The notes beneath the pieces are model-generated. The model saw only the letters and a program-made list of their open reading frames with translations, was not told the origin of the DNA and ran no database searches. DNA of 34,601 nucleotides from Clostridium vincentii (lineage in GTDB: Bacteria > Bacillota > Clostridia > Clostridiales > Clostridiaceae), in NCBI RefSeq assembly GCF_002995745.1, contig NZ_PVXQ01000036.1, positions 1 to 34,601 of the forward strand, given 5' to 3'. The position numbers were made by a program, and so were the translations under genes. Of the stretch, positions 7,361 to 16,314 are shown one piece after another; position 1 is the first letter of the stretch, and every line of letters begins with the position of its first letter.

Positions 7361-8014
7361 TTATTTCTTAATATGTTCTTCTGTTTTTTCCTTTAATAGG
7401 TTCTCCAGTAGGCATAAATAGTCTAGTTTTTCTAATAGATCTTTATATTGTTTTTCAGTGGAATCATTTTTATATAATTCTATATATGAAATATTATCTG
7501 GATCTATAGTTAGAACCTTTTTAAAGTCATCTCCATACATTTTATATAAAATAGTTTCAAACCCAGTTTTAACTTTATCATAAGCTTCTGTATCTCCAAT
7601 AGTCCATTCATAAATATCTCTATTTACCTTTTCTATGATTCCATAAAGTTGGTATAAATAGCTAAGTTCCTTTAAATTATACTTATCGCTTAAGGATGCA
7701 ACTGCTTGGGAATAATATTTATTTATAGGTAATAAATATAAATAATTTTTCTTTTCATCCGTGTTTTGTAAACTTCTTATACTTTGAAATAGTGCATTTG
7801 CAATATCAAGCCTTATAACATTTGCATTATTACATACCTCCTTTGCTCGATAACTATCCTCGTATTTTCTATTTTCTTGCATTATCTTATATTCCTCTTG
7901 CATTTTTTGATTATGCATCTTCTTACTAATTATCCAACTGAATAAAGCACCCAGCGTGGAACCAGCTAAAATAGAAATTGCAGAAATAATTGTAGTAATA
8001 ATAGCTATTGGCAT
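7361..8014 (-). CDS. Unknown protein with N-terminal membrane anchor
   Basis: This 217-residue protein begins with a single hydrophobic helix (about residues 3-30, small-residue rich: ILAGSTLGALFSWIIS), followed by Lys/Gln/Glu-rich helical sequence (about 31-60) and a cytosolic helical domain. No family is recognised with confidence; similar layouts are seen in many anchored proteins of unknown function. An upstream in-frame start at 8041 is possible, but AAAGGAG lies 7 nt before the ATG at 8014, which is preferred. It is a single gene between the FtsX gene terminator and the GntR operon. Confidence 0.7.
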   Translation of the reverse strand: MPIAIITTIISAISILAGSTLGALFSWIISKKMHNQKMQEEYKIMQENRKYEDSYRAKEVCNNANVIRLDIANALFQSIRSLQNTDEKKNYLYLLPINKYYSQAVASLSDKYNLKELSYLYQLYGIIEKVNRDIYEWTIGDTEAYDKVKTGFETILYKMYGDDFKKVLTIDPDNISYIELYKNDSTEKQYKDLLEKLDYLCLLENLLKEKTEEHIKK

Positions 8015-8077
8015 AAAAAAACTCCTTTCTATTAAGCACATTTTTATTATGTACTATATAAAAAAGAAAATACTTAA

Positions 8078-8120
8078 AAAGCTATGCTAAAAGTCTTTTT
8101 TAGACTAATAGCATAGCTTT
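8078..8120 (-). terminator. Terminator of the FtsX-like permease gene
   Basis: A 12-bp outer stem (AAAGCTATGCTA, 8078-8089 with 8109-8120) encloses a smaller AGTCT/AGACT hairpin. It lies just after the stop codon at 8124, with T-rich sequence following on the minus strand. Confidence 0.8.
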
Positions 8121-8123
8121 ATT

Positions 8124-11100
8124 TTATTCTACTGATTTTAATGATTCTACCATTGGAATATTTTTAAGTTTATAATACATAGCTAAATTAACAAACACTG
8201 CAAAGGCTACTGTTATTCCAAATGCAGATATATAACTTACTAAAGATATATTCCGTCCAAACATTACAGATTCTAATTCAACTGTGACCATTATAAATCT
8301 ATGAAGGGCGGTTCCAAGGCCTAAGCCTACTAAAGAACCAATTATAGTTAATATAATATTTTCTCTATACACATAGGCAGAAACTTCCTTGTCATAGAAT
8401 CCTAGAACTTTAATAGTTGCAATTTCTCTAAGTCTTTCACTAATATTTACATTAGTTAAATTATACAGTACAACAAATGCTAAGGCGCCTGCTGAAACAA
8501 TAAGTACAATTACAACGAAATTTAAACTTGAAACAGTATCATTGAAGTTATCTATAGTGCCTGTATAGAAGTTAAGAGACTTAACTATATTTTCATTTAC
8601 TATATCTGCTCCTAGAGTATCTTCAACATCCTTTGATGAATCATTAAGTTTTGCAATCAAATTATTGTAGAGTGGGTCTTCTTCAAAAACTTCTTTATAA
8701 TAATCTTCTGACATATATACATGATGTCCAAGGTATGTTTCAGTTATTCCTGTAATTAGAACTTCTTTTTTATTACTATCTCCATTATCAATCAATATTG
8801 TATCTCCTACCTTGACATTTAAGTCTCTGGCAAGTTTTTCGGATAATAAAGCTCCGTTATCCTCTAAAGAAACCTCCTTATGACTACCTCGAGTCCTAAA
8901 TATAAGAAAGTCCTTATATTCTTCAGTATCACTTGGAACTTCTAGAGTAATAGATTTCTCTTCATCCAGGACTGTAACATTTCCATTATACTCACTCGAA
9001 CTCATAATTAAATCTATTCTTGAATCTTCTTTATATTTATTAAGTATAGATTGCTTTTCTTCTAATGTGCTTTTTTTATCTAAAGACACACTTAAATCAT
9101 GCTTAATTATTTCCCCAAATTGCACTTTTACTATAGATTCTATAGAATCCTTAATTCCAAATCCAGCTATAATAAGAGCCGTGCACCCTGAAATACCTAT
9201 TACTGTCATAAAAAATCTCTTTTTATATCTAAAAATATTTCTAGCTGTAAGTTTTTCTGTAAAAGATAATCTTTTCCATATAAAGTTAAGCCGTTCTAAA
9301 AATATTCTCTTACCATTTTTCGGCGCTTTAGGTCGCATAAGAAGAGATGGAGTCTCCATTAGCTCCTTATAACATGCAAAAAGTGTGGCAGATGTTGTTA
9401 TTAAGAGGATTAAAGCGGTAGTACTTAACGCAAGATATATATCAAATTTAAGTACGAGATTTGGAAGAGTATACATAATTCCATAAGCATTAAATATTAC
9501 TGTTGGAAATACTACCATTCCTATGCAGAACCCTGCTATACTTCCTAAAATACTAGCAATTGCTGCATATATCACGTATTTTGAAGCTATCTTAACCTTA
9601 CTATATCCTAATGCTTTTAATGTTCCTATTGTGCTTCTTTGTTCATCAACCATTCTGGTCATAGTGGTTAAACAAACTAGGGCAGCTACTAAAAAGAAGA
9701 ATACAGGGAATACTTTCGCAATTGCAGCAATTCTATCTGCAGAACCACCATAGTCAACATAGCTATAATGACTAGTTCTATCTAATACATACCAAGTTGG
9801 TTCCTCTAGCTCTGCAATTTCATCTTCACTCTTAGTGATTTTATCTGAAGCTGTAGCTAAGGCTTCTTCACCTTCTGTTTTAAATTTATTATACTCTTCT
9901 TCCCCAGCTACCATTTCTGTCTTAGCAGAGGCTATTTTCTGCCTTCCAGCTGATATATCTTTTTTCCCTTGAGCTTTACCAGCAATTAATGCTGCCTTTT
10001 GGGTTTCTAATTCCTTAGAACTACTATCTAATATTGCTTTTGCTGAATTTAATTTTGCCTCACCTAGAGCAAATTGCGCTTGTCCTTCACTTAGTTGAGC
10101 CTCTAATTGGGCTTTAGACTCCGCAGGCAGTAATGGATTTTTAATAGCTTCTTCTAATTGAGATAAACCAAGTTTACTCTCATTTAAAACAGCTAAATTC
10201 TTTTCATATTCAGCCCGTCCTGATGCCAATTTCACAGTCCCTTCATTAAGCTTAGACTCGCTGTTCTTCATAAGTAGATTAAATTCATTCTCTTTTGAAT
10301 TTAGATTATTTTCTCCTACTATAATTTCATTCTTACCATCTTCAATTTTCTTAAAAGCCTTTTCTATTTCTTCATCAAATTTTAATTTATTTATATTATA
10401 TTCATCTTTTCCTTCTTGAAGTTTTTTATTTGCTTCATCTTTAATCTCTTGTAATCTAATAGGACCCATTATAGTACCTAAAGATTCCAGCGAATCTACA
10501 GATGGATCTGTAATATCAAAATATTCATCATCGTAGGAGTTTATAGCCTTTGCACCATTAACAGTTACTAAGACCTCTGTGTAAACATCCATGTTAAAAT
10601 CAGTTTCAGGAATAATAACGAAACTATCGACCTTACCATTACCTATAGATGACGTCCCTTTTTCATAGGATAGATAATAGGAAGTAAGTACTGTACCTAC
10701 AATTGTGTATTCCTTTGTATTTAGGTTTTCTAATATGTCTTCATCAGTTCCTGAATCTAAAGTAAGTGTGTCTCCAATATTTAAATTTAATCCTGGCATT
10801 AAAGATTTTTCTATAACACACTCCCCAGATTTTTCAGGTAATCTGCCCTCAACTAAGGTAGGTTTATTTATATAGTCTTCATTAGTATCATCTAAATCCT
10901 GTAGTGGCATTCCAGCAACTTTAAAAACAGATTGAGATGTTCCATTCTTTATTAAAGTATCAATACTATGAGTAGGATACACTCCTAAAACTCCGTCTGA
11001 ATTTTTAATAGCTGCAACATCATTATCTGTTAAACCTAAATCAGATAAAACTCTTATATCCATTAGATTATTATCATCATAATATTTATCTGCTGTAAAT

Positions 11101-11234
11101 TTCATATCAGGAGCTGCTGACTTTACTCCTGCAAAGAAAGCTACACCAATGGCTACTATAGCAAATATTGAAAGAAATCTTCCAAAGGATTTTTTTATTT
11201 CCCTAAAGGTATCCTTATTCAAGGTTCTTTTCAT
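8124..11234 (-). CDS. FtsX-like ABC permease with large coiled-coil extracellular region
   Basis: This is about 1,036 residues with MacB/FtsX-type architecture. A first transmembrane helix (about residues 20-37) is followed by an extracytoplasmic domain. A long Ala/Glu/Lys-rich coiled coil (about 265-480; repeats such as KLNSAKAILD) comes next, then a first FtsX permease domain of three helices (about 510-630). A second half has one helix (about 680-700), a further outer domain and a second FtsX domain (about 905-1030). The duplicated form is typical of firmicute exporters acting with LolD-type ATPases, sometimes in peptide export or resistance; the cargo is unknown. The ATG at 11234 lies 2 nt after the stop codon of the ATPase gene; a GTG at 11243 is the alternative. 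Coupled translation is likely. Confidence 0.9.
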   Translation of the reverse strand: MKRTLNKDTFREIKKSFGRFLSIFAIVAIGVAFFAGVKSAAPDMKFTADKYYDDNNLMDIRVLSDLGLTDNDVAAIKNSDGVLGVYPTHSIDTLIKNGTSQSVFKVAGMPLQDLDDTNEDYINKPTLVEGRLPEKSGECVIEKSLMPGLNLNIGDTLTLDSGTDEDILENLNTKEYTIVGTVLTSYYLSYEKGTSSIGNGKVDSFVIIPETDFNMDVYTEVLVTVNGAKAINSYDDEYFDITDPSVDSLESLGTIMGPIRLQEIKDEANKKLQEGKDEYNINKLKFDEEIEKAFKKIEDGKNEIIVGENNLNSKENEFNLLMKNSESKLNEGTVKLASGRAEYEKNLAVLNESKLGLSQLEEAIKNPLLPAESKAQLEAQLSEGQAQFALGEAKLNSAKAILDSSSKELETQKAALIAGKAQGKKDISAGRQKIASAKTEMVAGEEEYNKFKTEGEEALATASDKITKSEDEIAELEEPTWYVLDRTSHYSYVDYGGSADRIAAIAKVFPVFFFLVAALVCLTTMTRMVDEQRSTIGTLKALGYSKVKIASKYVIYAAIASILGSIAGFCIGMVVFPTVIFNAYGIMYTLPNLVLKFDIYLALSTTALILLITTSATLFACYKELMETPSLLMRPKAPKNGKRIFLERLNFIWKRLSFTEKLTARNIFRYKKRFFMTVIGISGCTALIIAGFGIKDSIESIVKVQFGEIIKHDLSVSLDKKSTLEEKQSILNKYKEDSRIDLIMSSSEYNGNVTVLDEEKSITLEVPSDTEEYKDFLIFRTRGSHKEVSLEDNGALLSEKLARDLNVKVGDTILIDNGDSNKKEVLITGITETYLGHHVYMSEDYYKEVFEEDPLYNNLIAKLNDSSKDVEDTLGADIVNENIVKSLNFYTGTIDNFNDTVSSLNFVVIVLIVSAGALAFVVLYNLTNVNISERLREIATIKVLGFYDKEVSAYVYRENIILTIIGSLVGLGLGTALHRFIMVTVELESVMFGRNISLVSYISAFGITVAFAVFVNLAMYYKLKNIPMVESLKSVE

Positions 11235-11236
11235 AT

Positions 11237-11941
11237 CTACCACTCAATCCTTTCTACCGGAGTAGGATTTTCATTAACTTCAATAGAAGCTACTCTACCA
11301 TTCTTTACCTTTATAATCTTATCACCCATTGGTGCAAGAGCTAGATTATGAGTAATAACTACAACTGTCATTTTATTCTCTTTAGATGTATCTTGAAGAA
11401 GTTTAAGAATTTCCTTTCCAGTGTTATAATCTAATGCTCCTGTTGGTTCATCGCATAAAAGTAGCTTTGGATTCTTAGCTAAGGCTCTTGCTATTGCAAC
11501 TCTTTGTTGCTCTCCACCAGAAAGCTGTGCTGGAAAACTATCTCGTCTATCCTTTAATCCAACAGCTGCTACGGTTTTGTCAATATCTAGAGGGTTTTTA
11601 CAAATTTCAGTTGCAAGTTCAACATTTTCTGTAACGGTTAAGTTTTGAACTAAGTTATAAAATTGGAATACAAAACCAATATCAAATCGTCTATATGTGG
11701 TAAGTTCCTTAGATGAATAATTGCTTATTTGTGAATTATCAACATATATTTCTCCACTAGATGGTGAATCCATTCCTCCTAGGATATTTAAGATGGTACT
11801 TTTACCAGCTCCACTGGCTCCAACTACAACAACAAATTCACCTTGATTTATAGAAAAGTCCACTCCACTTAAAGCTTCAATTTCTACTTCTCCCATTTTA
11901 TAGATTTTCTTAACATTTTTAAATTCGATAAATTTATGCAT
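11237..11941 (-). CDS. ABC transporter ATP-binding protein, LolD/MacB type
   Basis: This 234-residue nucleotide-binding domain has Walker [10 protein letters not shown] (about 41-49), Q-loop FVFQFYNLV (about 92-100), signature LSGGEQQR (about 140-147), Walker [13 protein letters not shown] (about 160-171) and H-loop VITHN (about 196). The PTGALD variant after Walker B and the overall length are typical of the LolD/MacB/FtsE family, whose permeases are FtsX-like and work by mechanotransmission rather than classical transport. It is the first gene of a two-gene operon with the FtsX-like permease. GGAGGC lies 6 nt before the ATG, and a strong promoter is at 11972-12000. Confidence 0.95.
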   Translation of the reverse strand: MHKFIEFKNVKKIYKMGEVEIEALSGVDFSINQGEFVVVVGASGAGKSTILNILGGMDSPSSGEIYVDNSQISNYSSKELTTYRRFDIGFVFQFYNLVQNLTVTENVELATEICKNPLDIDKTVAAVGLKDRRDSFPAQLSGGEQQRVAIARALAKNPKLLLCDEPTGALDYNTGKEILKLLQDTSKENKMTVVVITHNLALAPMGDKIIKVKNGRVASIEVNENPTPVERIEW

Positions 11942-11971
11942 TTTACGCCTCCAATAATCCCATTAGTTATT

Positions 11972-12000
11972 AGTATACTAAATCAACTAAATATTCTCAA
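11972..12000 (-). promoter_or_regulatory. Promoter of the ABC/FtsX operon
   Basis: TTGAGA (11995-12000), a 17-bp spacer and TATACT (11972-11977) lie 31 nt before the start codon, back to back with the plus-strand promoter at 12009. Confidence 0.7.
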
Positions 12001-12008
12001 TACATAAG

Positions 12009-12037
12009 TTGTACCCTTAGTAATATTTATGTATAAT
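12009..12037 (+). promoter_or_regulatory. Candidate promoter of the DUF5685 gene
   Basis: A weak -35 TTGTAC (12009-12014), a 17-bp spacer and a perfect TATAAT (12032-12037) lie 30 nt before the start. Confidence 0.5.
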
Positions 12038-12066
12038 AAATGTATTAACAAGTTAAGGAGTATTTT

Positions 12067-12984
12067 ATGTTTGGATATGTAACGCCCTTAAAATCTGAAT
12101 TGAAGATAAGGGAATTTAATCAATTTAGAGGCTATTACTGTGGTTTATGCTTCAGTATTAAAAAACATTTTGGAAATATTCCAAGGATGACATTAAACTA
12201 TGATATGACTTTTTTAGCACTGCTTTTAGATGGGTTAAATCCTGAAGAGATTACTGTGGAGCTAAAAACATGCATGTCTCATCCAATTGCGAAGAAACCC
12301 GTAATATTAGATAATGATGCGCTGACTTATGCGGCTGAAATGAATGTATCACTAGCATATTTTAAATTATTAGATGATATTAAGGATGATAAAGATTTAA
12401 AAAGCAACATATTGGCTTTTGGATTATCTCCTTATAAAAAGAAATTTTCACCATCTATTAGTCTAATTAATACTATTATAAAGGATAATTTAAACAAGCT
12501 TTCAAATCTTGAAGATAACAAGAACTTTTCATCCATAGATGAAATATGTGATCCATTTAGTATTATTGTAGGTAAAATTTTAGAACTTTACCCACATAAT
12601 ATAATTGATGATGGGGAAGAAACAAGAAGAACCTTGTATGAGTTTGGATATTCCTTAGGAAAATGGATTTACTTAATAGATGCACTAGATGATTTACAGG
12701 AAGATATGGAGAAAAACAAATTTAATCCTATAAACTATTTATTTAATAAAGATACTCTTAAATATGAGGATTTCTTAAATATTATTTTAGAAAGAATTGA
12801 GTTTAGTATTTTAAGCTGTGGATGTACTTGTCGAGATTCACTAAGTAGATTAAATCTTAATAGAAATAAAGATATTTTAGAAAATATAATAAACCTTGGT
12901 ATGATGGACAAATATGTGAATGTGAGTACTAAATCTTCATGCAAAAAAGATAAAGATGAATTTACTCATAAAAATATGAACTGA
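12067..12984 (+). CDS. DUF5685 family protein with squalene/phytoene-synthase-like Asp motifs
   Basis: This 305-residue, mostly helical protein matches what I know of DUF5685: an MFGYVTP start, REFNQFRGYYCGLC (15-28), CMSHP (69-73) and DALDDLQED (205-213). No function is established. Two acidic motifs are striking. LAYFKLLDDIKDD (96-108) resembles the first Asp motif of phytoene/squalene synthases (Y-A-F-C-R-x-V-D-D-I-V-D), and LGKWIYLIDALDDLQEDMEK (197-216), followed by NKFNP, resembles the second (N-I-L-R-D-x-x-E-D with a basic-Y-P tail). They are about 105 residues apart. Cysteines occur as CGLC (25-28) and CGCTC (251-255). AAGGAG lies 8 nt before the ATG. It has its own terminator, upstream of a J-domain gene on the same strand. 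Family call is firm; the enzymatic idea is inference. Confidence 0.85.
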   Translation: MFGYVTPLKSELKIREFNQFRGYYCGLCFSIKKHFGNIPRMTLNYDMTFLALLLDGLNPEEITVELKTCMSHPIAKKPVILDNDALTYAAEMNVSLAYFKLLDDIKDDKDLKSNILAFGLSPYKKKFSPSISLINTIIKDNLNKLSNLEDNKNFSSIDEICDPFSIIVGKILELYPHNIIDDGEETRRTLYEFGYSLGKWIYLIDALDDLQEDMEKNKFNPINYLFNKDTLKYEDFLNIILERIEFSILSCGCTCRDSLSRLNLNRNKDILENIINLGMMDKYVNVSTKSSCKKDKDEFTHKNMN

Positions 12985-12990
12985 CAGTAC

Positions 12991-13018
12991 CAGACCAGAG
13001 ATTAATTTATCTGGTCTG
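12991..13018 (+). terminator. Terminator of the DUF5685 gene
   Basis: A 9-bp CAGACCAGA/TCTGGTCTG stem is followed by TTTTCTTTTTAT, 7 nt after the stop codon. Confidence 0.85.
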
Positions 13019-13082
13019 TTTTCTTTTTATAATTATTTCTAAAAATAATACATTAAGCTTGTTTCTAATATAGAATAACTTA

Positions 13083-13091
13083 TGTTATAAT
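13083..13091 (+). promoter_or_regulatory. Extended -10 promoter of the J-domain gene
   Basis: TGTTATAAT is a perfect extended -10. No good -35 is present. It implies a leader of roughly 110 nt before the start at 13210, in which I see no recognisable RNA motif. Confidence 0.45.
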
Positions 13092-13209
13092 CATATTTAT
13101 GAATATTATTTTAGGTAAATAAAATAGAGTGAAATTAGGGGAACTTTAAATAGAATAAGACTCATATAACTTACACTTTACACATTGAAGGAAAGGAAGT
13201 GACTTGCTA

Positions 13210-13827
13210 ATGAATCCATATGAGGTTTTAGGTGTTAAACCAGGTGCTTCACAGGAAGAAATTAAAAGTGCTTATAGAAAATTAGTTAAACAATATCATC
13301 CAGATCAATTTACTGATAATCCACTTCAGAAGCTCGCGCAGGAGAAGCTAGTTGAGATTAATGAGGCCTATTCACAGTTAGGAAATGGGAAATCTTCTTC
13401 AAGTTCTTCAAATTCTTATAGCAACTCATCAAGCCAGAGTAGCAGTAGTTCAAATTCAGGCAATTACTCTCAGGACTTAGTTCAAGCAAGAGCATGTCTT
13501 CAAAAGAGAGATACAGCTGGAGCTGAGGCTATACTAAGTAGAGTTAGTGATAAAAATGCGGAATGGTACTTCTTAACTGGTGTTGTACATACGAATAAAG
13601 GATGGTATGATTCAGCTCTTCAAAATATAAGAACTGCATCAAATATGGATCCTAATAACTTTGAGTACAAACAAACTCTTCAACAGCTACAATCAAGAAG
13701 TAGATCTTATGGTTCTCCATATAGAACAAACCAAGGATCTGGAGGTGCTTTTGACTGTTGTATAAACCTTTGGTGTCTTGACTCTATATGCGAATGCATG
13801 GGTGGAGATCTTATAGGGTGCTGTTAA
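13210..13827 (+). CDS. J-domain protein with cysteine-rich C-terminal tail
   Basis: This 205-residue protein has an N-terminal J domain (about residues 1-62; [20 protein letters not shown], and the HPD motif at about 31-33 needed to stimulate DnaK). A Ser/Asn linker (about 63-90, almost pure S/N/Q) follows, then a TPR-like helical segment (about 92-160; [37 protein letters not shown]). The C-terminal tail is FDCC...C...CEC...CC with seven cysteines in 25 residues. There is no Gly/Phe or zinc-finger region, so it is not DnaJ proper. A TTG at 13204 could add two residues; the ATG at 13210 is preferred behind AAGGAAGTGA. It is followed 20 bp later by a membrane-protein gene. A co-chaperone recruited to a membrane or metal site is plausible. 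Confidence 0.9.
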   Translation: MNPYEVLGVKPGASQEEIKSAYRKLVKQYHPDQFTDNPLQKLAQEKLVEINEAYSQLGNGKSSSSSSNSYSNSSSQSSSSSNSGNYSQDLVQARACLQKRDTAGAEAILSRVSDKNAEWYFLTGVVHTNKGWYDSALQNIRTASNMDPNNFEYKQTLQQLQSRSRSYGSPYRTNQGSGGAFDCCINLWCLDSICECMGGDLIGCC

Positions 13828-13847
13828 TATGATTTTAGGAGGATTTT

Positions 13848-14345
13848 ATGAAGGCTAAAGATATAACTTTAGGTGGAATTATGGTTGCTTTAGGTATAAT
13901 GACCTTATATTTAACAACTATCATCCCCGTAAACACACTTTCAATATTAACTCTTGCCTCTTGTTTTATACCTATTACAATTTTAAGAAGTAATATAAGA
14001 ACAGCTTGTTTTGTATATGTTGCAACAGCCCTTATGAGCTTCTTTATAGTACCAATTAATTATGCTATTATGTATACTCTATTATTCGGTATATATGGTA
14101 TAGTAAAATACTTTATTGAAAAGATAAGAAAAATTCCAATTGAAATTATATTAAAGCTTTTATTTTTTAATATTGTACTTAGCATAGGAATTGTATTTAT
14201 GAATGCTTTTATTAGTGAGTTAACTATTGATTTTCCGACATGGATATTATATTTAATATCGCAACCAGCATTTCTACTTTATGATTTTGCTATAACTACA
14301 GTAATTACTTTTTATCTGCAAAAATCAAAGAAATTCAAGATATAG
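13848..14345 (+). CDS. Six-helix membrane protein, ECF S-component-like
   Basis: This 165-residue protein is almost entirely hydrophobic with about six helices (about residues 9-27, 31-47, 51-69, 73-92, 101-124 and 132-157). The start DITLGGIMVALGIMTLYLT and the pattern of a Gly/Ala-rich first helix, total size and helix count resemble substrate-binding S components of ECF vitamin transporters, but no specificity motif is recognised. AGGAGG lies 5 nt before the ATG and the gene follows the J-domain gene by 20 bp, so the two are co-transcribed and end at a shared terminator. A functional link with the J-domain and DUF5685 proteins is inferred from position. No ECF A or T component is in the window. 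Confidence 0.75.
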   Translation: MKAKDITLGGIMVALGIMTLYLTTIIPVNTLSILTLASCFIPITILRSNIRTACFVYVATALMSFFIVPINYAIMYTLLFGIYGIVKYFIEKIRKIPIEIILKLLFFNIVLSIGIVFMNAFISELTIDFPTWILYLISQPAFLLYDFAITTVITFYLQKSKKFKI

Positions 14346-14346
14346 T

Positions 14347-14387
14347 AAATGATATACATTTTCAATTTATGAAAATGTATATCATTT
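14347..14387 (+). terminator. Convergent terminator between membrane-protein and amidase genes
   Basis: A 17-bp perfect stem (14347-14363 with 14371-14387) has a T7 tail on the plus strand. It probably also stops the amidase transcript from the other side, though the tail there is poorer. Confidence 0.85.
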
Positions 14388-14389
14388 TT

Positions 14390-16270
14390 TTATAAACTGT
14401 TTTCTAAGCCTTTAATTATAGATTCTGCTAATTTTTTTTGATAATCAGAATCTATAATTTTATTAAATGATAATGGATTATCTATATAACCCACCTCTAT
14501 GAGTACAGATGGATTTTCTCTTTCTAAGGTTACTGTATAATCATTAAATTTCACTCCCCTATTATAATCTCCATCTATCCCTTTAAATAAGTTGTTATTA
14601 TAGCAATCAACTAGGGAGTAATTAATGTTTTTAGCAAAATTCTTTGAATAAGGAGTATTATAATAGGTTTCTGTTCCATTATATTTACCTGAACCTCCTG
14701 AATTATTATGAATGGACAGATATAAATCTGCATTATATTCTCTTGCCTTAGCCCCTCTAGTCTTCAAAGGTAAGTTTTCTTTTTCAGTATCTAATCTTAA
14801 TATGTGTGCACCTTTTTCTAGAAGGCCCTCTTCTAAAAACTTAGATATATTAGTATTTATAGTATTTTCATTTATACCACTCCAACCTAAAGCTCCTGAA
14901 TCCAGTTTATAATTTTCTATTAATCCATGCCCTGGATCTATAACAATAATCATATCTTTAATAGTGCTTTTTTGATTTTTAAACTCTACTATTAGGTTCC
15001 CTTCATTATCGTAGTATGCAAAATGCCCACTATAGTTAATATCATCATTAATAGTTAAGTTTAAATATTTGTTCCCATCTTTTTCTTTAACCTGAATGCT
15101 GTCAAAAAGAAAATTTTCATTGAAGTCAACTTCATTATCTAAGTCCTTTATATAATCAAAAGATATATTTATCTCTTTTGGCTTAAATTCTTCTACTGAA
15201 TAGTCTCCTGTTGATATGTCTTTATAATCTACAGAAACTATATCCATATTATAAGGAAGTTTTGAACTGGGCTTTAGCTTAAGTATTGTTTTATTATCTT
15301 GTTGAAAAACTGAAATAGCCTTTATGTTATTTTCTAATTCTTCTTGATTTTGTATTATTTCAACATCCTCACTTCTTACTCTCTTTTTTGATGCTAAATT
15401 ATAATACTCTTTAGTATCTACTATTATCTTTGACGTTATATAATCCCTAGTACCTTTAGCTAAGGGAGCCATGTCTACCATAGGAGTTACTGAAGTATTC
15501 ATATAGTTATATACCCATGCAATATCATTTTTTATAATAGCTTCAGTTCCTTTTTCTAATGATTTATTAATAATAATTTTTCCACCTTTTTTACTTGCCT
15601 TTTCTCCATTATAAAGTGCATTAATTATAATATTGTCTAAAACCAATTCCTTATCAACCTTGGGAACATTATAAATCCCTTTGAAGGTTGCATAGGTAGT
15701 ATCTCTTGCTGATATAAATTCATCACTTTCAATTTGAACAAGCTCGATTTTTTCTCCATTAATTTCAGCATAAGCTGTTGCTCCACTATATAATTTTGTT
15801 TTTATTTCTGCTTGCATTCCACCTTCTACCATAAGAGTTTTATTTGGTATAATTGAATCTATTATTTTATCCTGGCGAATAACTTCATAATTCAAGCTTT
15901 TATCACCTAATGTAAAATTAAAGCTATTACTTCCTATGGTTAAAGGAGCTTCTAGAATAAAGTTGCCAGTATAATATACATCAATAGGTTCATTATTTAA
16001 TTTTACCTCTATTTTTGGATCTGCCATGCCTGAAAATGTAATCTTCTGTTCGCCAGTTGTGATTTTATTCGCTTCTGGTCTTATTATCTTAATATCATTT
16101 TGTAGAGGTTCTACTATTATTTTATTTTGATCAATAGTAGTTATTTCTTCTGTTGCAGAGGCCGATGCGTTTTCTTCAGTTTTATTCTGAACTAAAACAC
16201 CTATAACACTCCCAGCTAACAATACAATAATAAATAATATGAATAATTGCTTTTTACTTTTGTGTCTCAT
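14390..16270 (-). CDS. N-acetylmuramoyl-L-alanine amidase (Amidase_3) with N-terminal anchor
   Basis: This 626-residue protein begins with a signal-anchor (about residues 8-27) after RHKSKK. An Asp/Lys-rich extracytoplasmic region follows, with a Big_9/glucodextranase-B-like beta domain (about 55-125) and further beta-rich sequence to about 435. The C-terminal zinc amidase domain (about 440-626) has IVIDPGHG (first Zn-binding His), a Glu in GINENTIN, SIHNNSG (second Zn His) and the catalytic Glu in VLIEVGYIDNP. It cleaves the MurNAc-L-Ala bond of peptidoglycan outside the membrane. The preferred ATG at 16270 is 6 nt after GAGGTG; the in-frame GTG at 16279 lies inside that site. The long N-terminal region with no SH3 or LysM repeats is notable and may control the enzyme. 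Confidence 0.92.
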   Translation of the reverse strand: MRHKSKKQLFILFIIVLLAGSVIGVLVQNKTEENASASATEEITTIDQNKIIVEPLQNDIKIIRPEANKITTGEQKITFSGMADPKIEVKLNNEPIDVYYTGNFILEAPLTIGSNSFNFTLGDKSLNYEVIRQDKIIDSIIPNKTLMVEGGMQAEIKTKLYSGATAYAEINGEKIELVQIESDEFISARDTTYATFKGIYNVPKVDKELVLDNIIINALYNGEKASKKGGKIIINKSLEKGTEAIIKNDIAWVYNYMNTSVTPMVDMAPLAKGTRDYITSKIIVDTKEYYNLASKKRVRSEDVEIIQNQEELENNIKAISVFQQDNKTILKLKPSSKLPYNMDIVSVDYKDISTGDYSVEEFKPKEINISFDYIKDLDNEVDFNENFLFDSIQVKEKDGNKYLNLTINDDINYSGHFAYYDNEGNLIVEFKNQKSTIKDMIIVIDPGHGLIENYKLDSGALGWSGINENTINTNISKFLEEGLLEKGAHILRLDTEKENLPLKTRGAKAREYNADLYLSIHNNSGGSGKYNGTETYYNTPYSKNFAKNINYSLVDCYNNNLFKGIDGDYNRGVKFNDYTVTLERENPSVLIEVGYIDNPLSFNKIIDSDYQKKLAESIIKGLENSL

Positions 16271-16314
16271 CCTTAGCACCTCAAAATGTTTTATTAGTTA
16301 TAAATAATCTGAAA

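Noticed and set aside
13204..13209. TTG start for the J-domain protein
   Set aside because: It lies only 4 nt after the ribosome site core and would add two residues before the conserved J-domain start; the ATG at 13210 is better placed.
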